A stretch of 14,755 bases of DNA from JACPFV01 sp052386975 (lineage in GTDB: Bacteria > Pseudomonadota > Gammaproteobacteria > Nevskiales > Nevskiaceae). Below, in pieces: positions 12,634-14,755 of the stretch. The notes under the pieces are model-generated. The model saw nothing but the letters and a program-made list of their open reading frames with translations, was not told where the DNA came from and did no database searches. Location: positions 1 through 14,755 of the forward strand of contig JBQTJQ010000190.1 in the NCBI GenBank assembly GCA_052386975.1, read 5' to 3'. Position numbers and translations under genes: made by a program. Every line of letters starts with the position of its first letter. Positions within the stretch are counted from its first letter, which is position 1.

Positions 12634-14755
12634 ATGGAAAAGGCGTTCGATCCGAAAGTCGTCGAGGCGCGGCTGAAGGGCTTCTGGGAGAACGGCGGCT
12701 GGTTCGCGCCGTCCGGCACGGGCGATCCGTTCTGCATCATGATCCCGCCGCCGAACGTGACCGGCACGCTGCACATGGGCCACGCCTTCCAGCACACGCT
12801 GATGGACGCGCTGACGCGCTACCACCGCATGCGCGGCCGCGACACGCTGTGGCAGCCCGGCACCGACCACGCTGGCATCGCCACGCAGATGGTGGTCGAG
12901 CGCCAGCTCGCCGCGCAGGGCCAGTCGCGCCACGACCTCGGCCGCGAGAAGTTCGTCGAGCGCGTGTGGGAGTGGAAGAAGGAATCCGGCGGCGTCATCA
13001 GCCAGCAGATGCGGCGCATCGCCGATTCGGTGGACTGGTCGCGCGAGCGCTTCACCATGGACGAGGGCTACTCGCGCGCGGTGATCGAGCACTTCGTGCG
13101 GCTCTACGACGAGGGCCTGGTCTACCGCGGCAAGCGCCTGGTGAACTGGGACCCGGTGCTGCTGACCGCGATCTCGGACCTGGAAGTCCAGAGCCAGGAG
13201 GAAGCCGGCAAGCTCTGGCACCTGCGCTACCCGCTGGCCGACGGCTCGGGTCACCTGGTCGTCGCGACCACGCGCCCGGAAACCATGCTGGGCGATACCG
13301 CGGTCGCGGTGCATCCCGAAGACGAGCGCTACCAGCACCTGGTCGGCAAGGCCGTGCGGCTGCCGCTGGCGGAACGCGACATCCCGGTCGTGGCCGACAC
13401 GTTCGTCGATCGCGAGTTCGGCACCGGCGCGGTCAAGCTCACGCCGGCCCATGACTTCAACGACTACGCCACGGGTCAGCGCCACAAGCTGCCGCTGATG
13501 AATATCTTCACCCCGGACGCCAAGATCAACGACGAGGCGCCCGCAGCCTACCGCGGCATGGACCGCTTCAAGGCGCGCGAGAAGGTGGTCGCCGACCTCG
13601 AGGCCCAGGGCCTGCTCGACAAGGTGCAGGAGCACAAGCTGCAGGTGCCGCGCGGCGACCGCAGCGGCGCCGTGCTCGAGCCCTACCTGACCGACCAGTG
13701 GTTCGTGGACCTGACCCGCGACCAGCTGCCCGACGGGCGGCCCGGTGGCCGCGCCCGCATCACCCAGCCGGCGATCGAGGCGGTGGAGAGCGGCCGCATC
13801 AAGTTCGTGCCGGAGTCCTGGTCGGCCACTTACTTCCAGTGGCTGCGCAACATCCAGGACTGGTGCATCAGCCGCCAGCTGTGGTGGGGCCACCGCATCC
13901 CCGCCTGGTACGACGCCGAGGGCAACACCTACGTCGCGCGCGACGAGGCCGAGGCGCGCAAGAAGCACAAGCTCGCCGCGAGCGTGAAGCTCACGCAGGA
14001 CAACGACGTGTTCGACACCTGGTTCTCGTCGGACATCTGGCCGTTCGCGACGCTCGACTGGCCGCAGGCCACGCCCGAACTGAAGCGCTTCTATCCCGGC
14101 AGCGTGCTGGTGACGGGCTTCGACATCATCTTCTTCTGGGTGGCGCGCATGGTGATGATGGGCCAGTTCTTCATGAAGGACGTGCCCTTCCACGAGGTCT
14201 ACATCCACGGCCTGATCCGCGACGCCGAGGGCCAGAAGATGAGCAAGTCCAAGGGCAACATCCTGGACCCGCTCGACCTGGTCGACGGCATCGCGCTCGA
14301 GGACCTCGTCGCCAAGCGCACCGCCGGCCTGATGCAGCCGCAGATGGCGAAGAAGATCGAGCAGGCCACCCGCAGGCAGTTCCCGGCCGGCATCGCGCCG
14401 GTCGGCGTGGACGCGCTGCGCTTCACCTTCGCCGCGCTGGCCTCGCCGGGCCGCGACATCCGCTTCGATGCCGGCCGCGCCGAGGGCTACCGCAATTTCT
14501 GCAACAAATTATGGAACGCCGCGCGCTTCGTATTGATGAACTGCGAAGGCAAGGACTGCGGCGCCGACGACTCGGCCAAGGCCACGCTCAACGCCGCCGA
14601 CCGCTGGATCGTGTCGCGCCTGCAGAAGGTCGAGGCCGAGGCGGCCGGGCACTTCCGCACCTACCGCTTCGACCTGCTCGCTTCATCCCTTTACCACTTC
14701 GCCTGGAACGAGTACTGCGACTGGTACCTCGAACTGGCCAAGCCGGCGCTGCAGA
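12634..14755 (+). CDS. valS: Valyl-tRNA synthetase, 3' end outside window
   Basis: This class I aminoacyl-tRNA synthetase charges tRNA-Val and edits mischarged Thr. From the ATG at 12634 (MEKAFDP, aligning with E. coli MEKTYNP) 707 codons are open to the window edge with no stop or frameshift. Visible motifs: the HIGH-type HMGH at 47-50 in PPPNVTGTLHMGH; the CP1 editing domain with TTRPETMLGDTA (212-223) and GTGAVKLTPAHDFND; WCISRQLWWGHRIP (from 410); FDTWFSS; and KMSKS at 535-539. The anticodon-binding domain begins near NAADRWIVSRL. About a quarter of the ~950-residue protein, including the C-terminal coiled coil, is missing. An ATG six bases earlier (12628) is an alternative start; neither has a clear Shine-Dalgarno, perhaps because the palindromic repeat at 12541-12609 lies directly upstream. 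Confidence 0.95.
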   Translation, partial: MEKAFDPKVVEARLKGFWENGGWFAPSGTGDPFCIMIPPPNVTGTLHMGHAFQHTLMDALTRYHRMRGRDTLWQPGTDHAGIATQMVVERQLAAQGQSRHDLGREKFVERVWEWKKESGGVISQQMRRIADSVDWSRERFTMDEGYSRAVIEHFVRLYDEGLVYRGKRLVNWDPVLLTAISDLEVQSQEEAGKLWHLRYPLADGSGHLVVATTRPETMLGDTAVAVHPEDERYQHLVGKAVRLPLAERDIPVVADTFVDREFGTGAVKLTPAHDFNDYATGQRHKLPLMNIFTPDAKINDEAPAAYRGMDRFKAREKVVADLEAQGLLDKVQEHKLQVPRGDRSGAVLEPYLTDQWFVDLTRDQLPDGRPGGRARITQPAIEAVESGRIKFVPESWSATYFQWLRNIQDWCISRQLWWGHRIPAWYDAEGNTYVARDEAEARKKHKLAASVKLTQDNDVFDTWFSSDIWPFATLDWPQATPELKRFYPGSVLVTGFDIIFFWVARMVMMGQFFMKDVPFHEVYIHGLIRDAEGQKMSKSKGNILDPLDLVDGIALEDLVAKRTAGLMQPQMAKKIEQATRRQFPAGIAPVGVDALRFTFAALASPGRDIRFDAGRAEGYRNFCNKLWNAARFVLMNCEGKDCGADDSAKATLNAADRWIVSRLQKVEAEAAGHFRTYRFDLLASSLYHFAWNEYCDWYLELAKPALQ

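Noticed and set aside
12541..14208. Long minus-strand open frame (~555 codons) across valS
   Set aside because: It is antisense to a complete set of ValRS motifs, is low-complexity in composition, and its start lies within coding sequence; high GC makes such shadows common.
1..14755. The window starts with CTGCAG and nearly ends with it, suggesting a PstI clone
   Set aside because: Several internal CTGCAG sites exist (for example near 5994 and 8286), and the site is frequent in GC-rich DNA, so the ends are probably coincidental.

Overview
The window is GC-rich chromosomal DNA from a gammaproteobacterium. The strongest evidence is the gene order lptG-lptF (minus) facing pepA-holC-valS (plus), which is the classic gammaproteobacterial arrangement also found in Escherichia coli and Pseudomonas. 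The high GC, the orphan REC-GGDEF regulators and the repeat-rich spacers would fit a Xanthomonadales-like lineage, but that placement is inference. I see no phage, insertion sequence, CRISPR, rRNA or tRNA gene.

Layout. 1-1392 (+) is the 3' half of ppsA (phosphoenolpyruvate synthase), split by an in-frame TAG at 355-357. 1394-4794 (-) holds three diguanylate cyclase genes: two similar REC-GGDEF response regulators (1394-2335 and 2398-3345) and a multi-pass membrane GGDEF protein (3451-4794). 4863-6178 (+) is a two-gene unit, an EamA/DMT-type transporter overlapping an RDD-family membrane protein by 4 bases. 6179-6569 is a gene-free spacer built of nested, imperfect inverted repeats. 6570-10419 (-) is an operon reading lptF, lptG and an M28-family metallopeptidase with a probable lipoprotein signal. 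10552-14755 (+) is pepA, holC and the first three quarters of valS, which runs off the window.

How the genes work together. LptF and LptG are the membrane pair of the LptB2FG transporter that extracts lipopolysaccharide from the inner membrane, and the M28 peptidase is probably co-transcribed with them. pepA, holC and valS are housekeeping genes (aminopeptidase, DNA polymerase III chi subunit, valyl-tRNA synthetase). The three cyclases all keep the GGDEF active site and the RxxD product-inhibition site. They would feed cyclic-di-GMP signalling, but no sensor kinase or phosphodiesterase gene lies beside them.

The points most worth attention are the amber codon in ppsA, the repeat spacer at 6188-6553, and two unrelated palindromic repeats that bracket holC. 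One of these encodes the PepA C-terminus and carries the likely holC ribosome-binding site inside a hairpin. I did not find a convincing new multi-gene system. The novelty candidates are repeats and sequence lesions rather than a new gene cluster.
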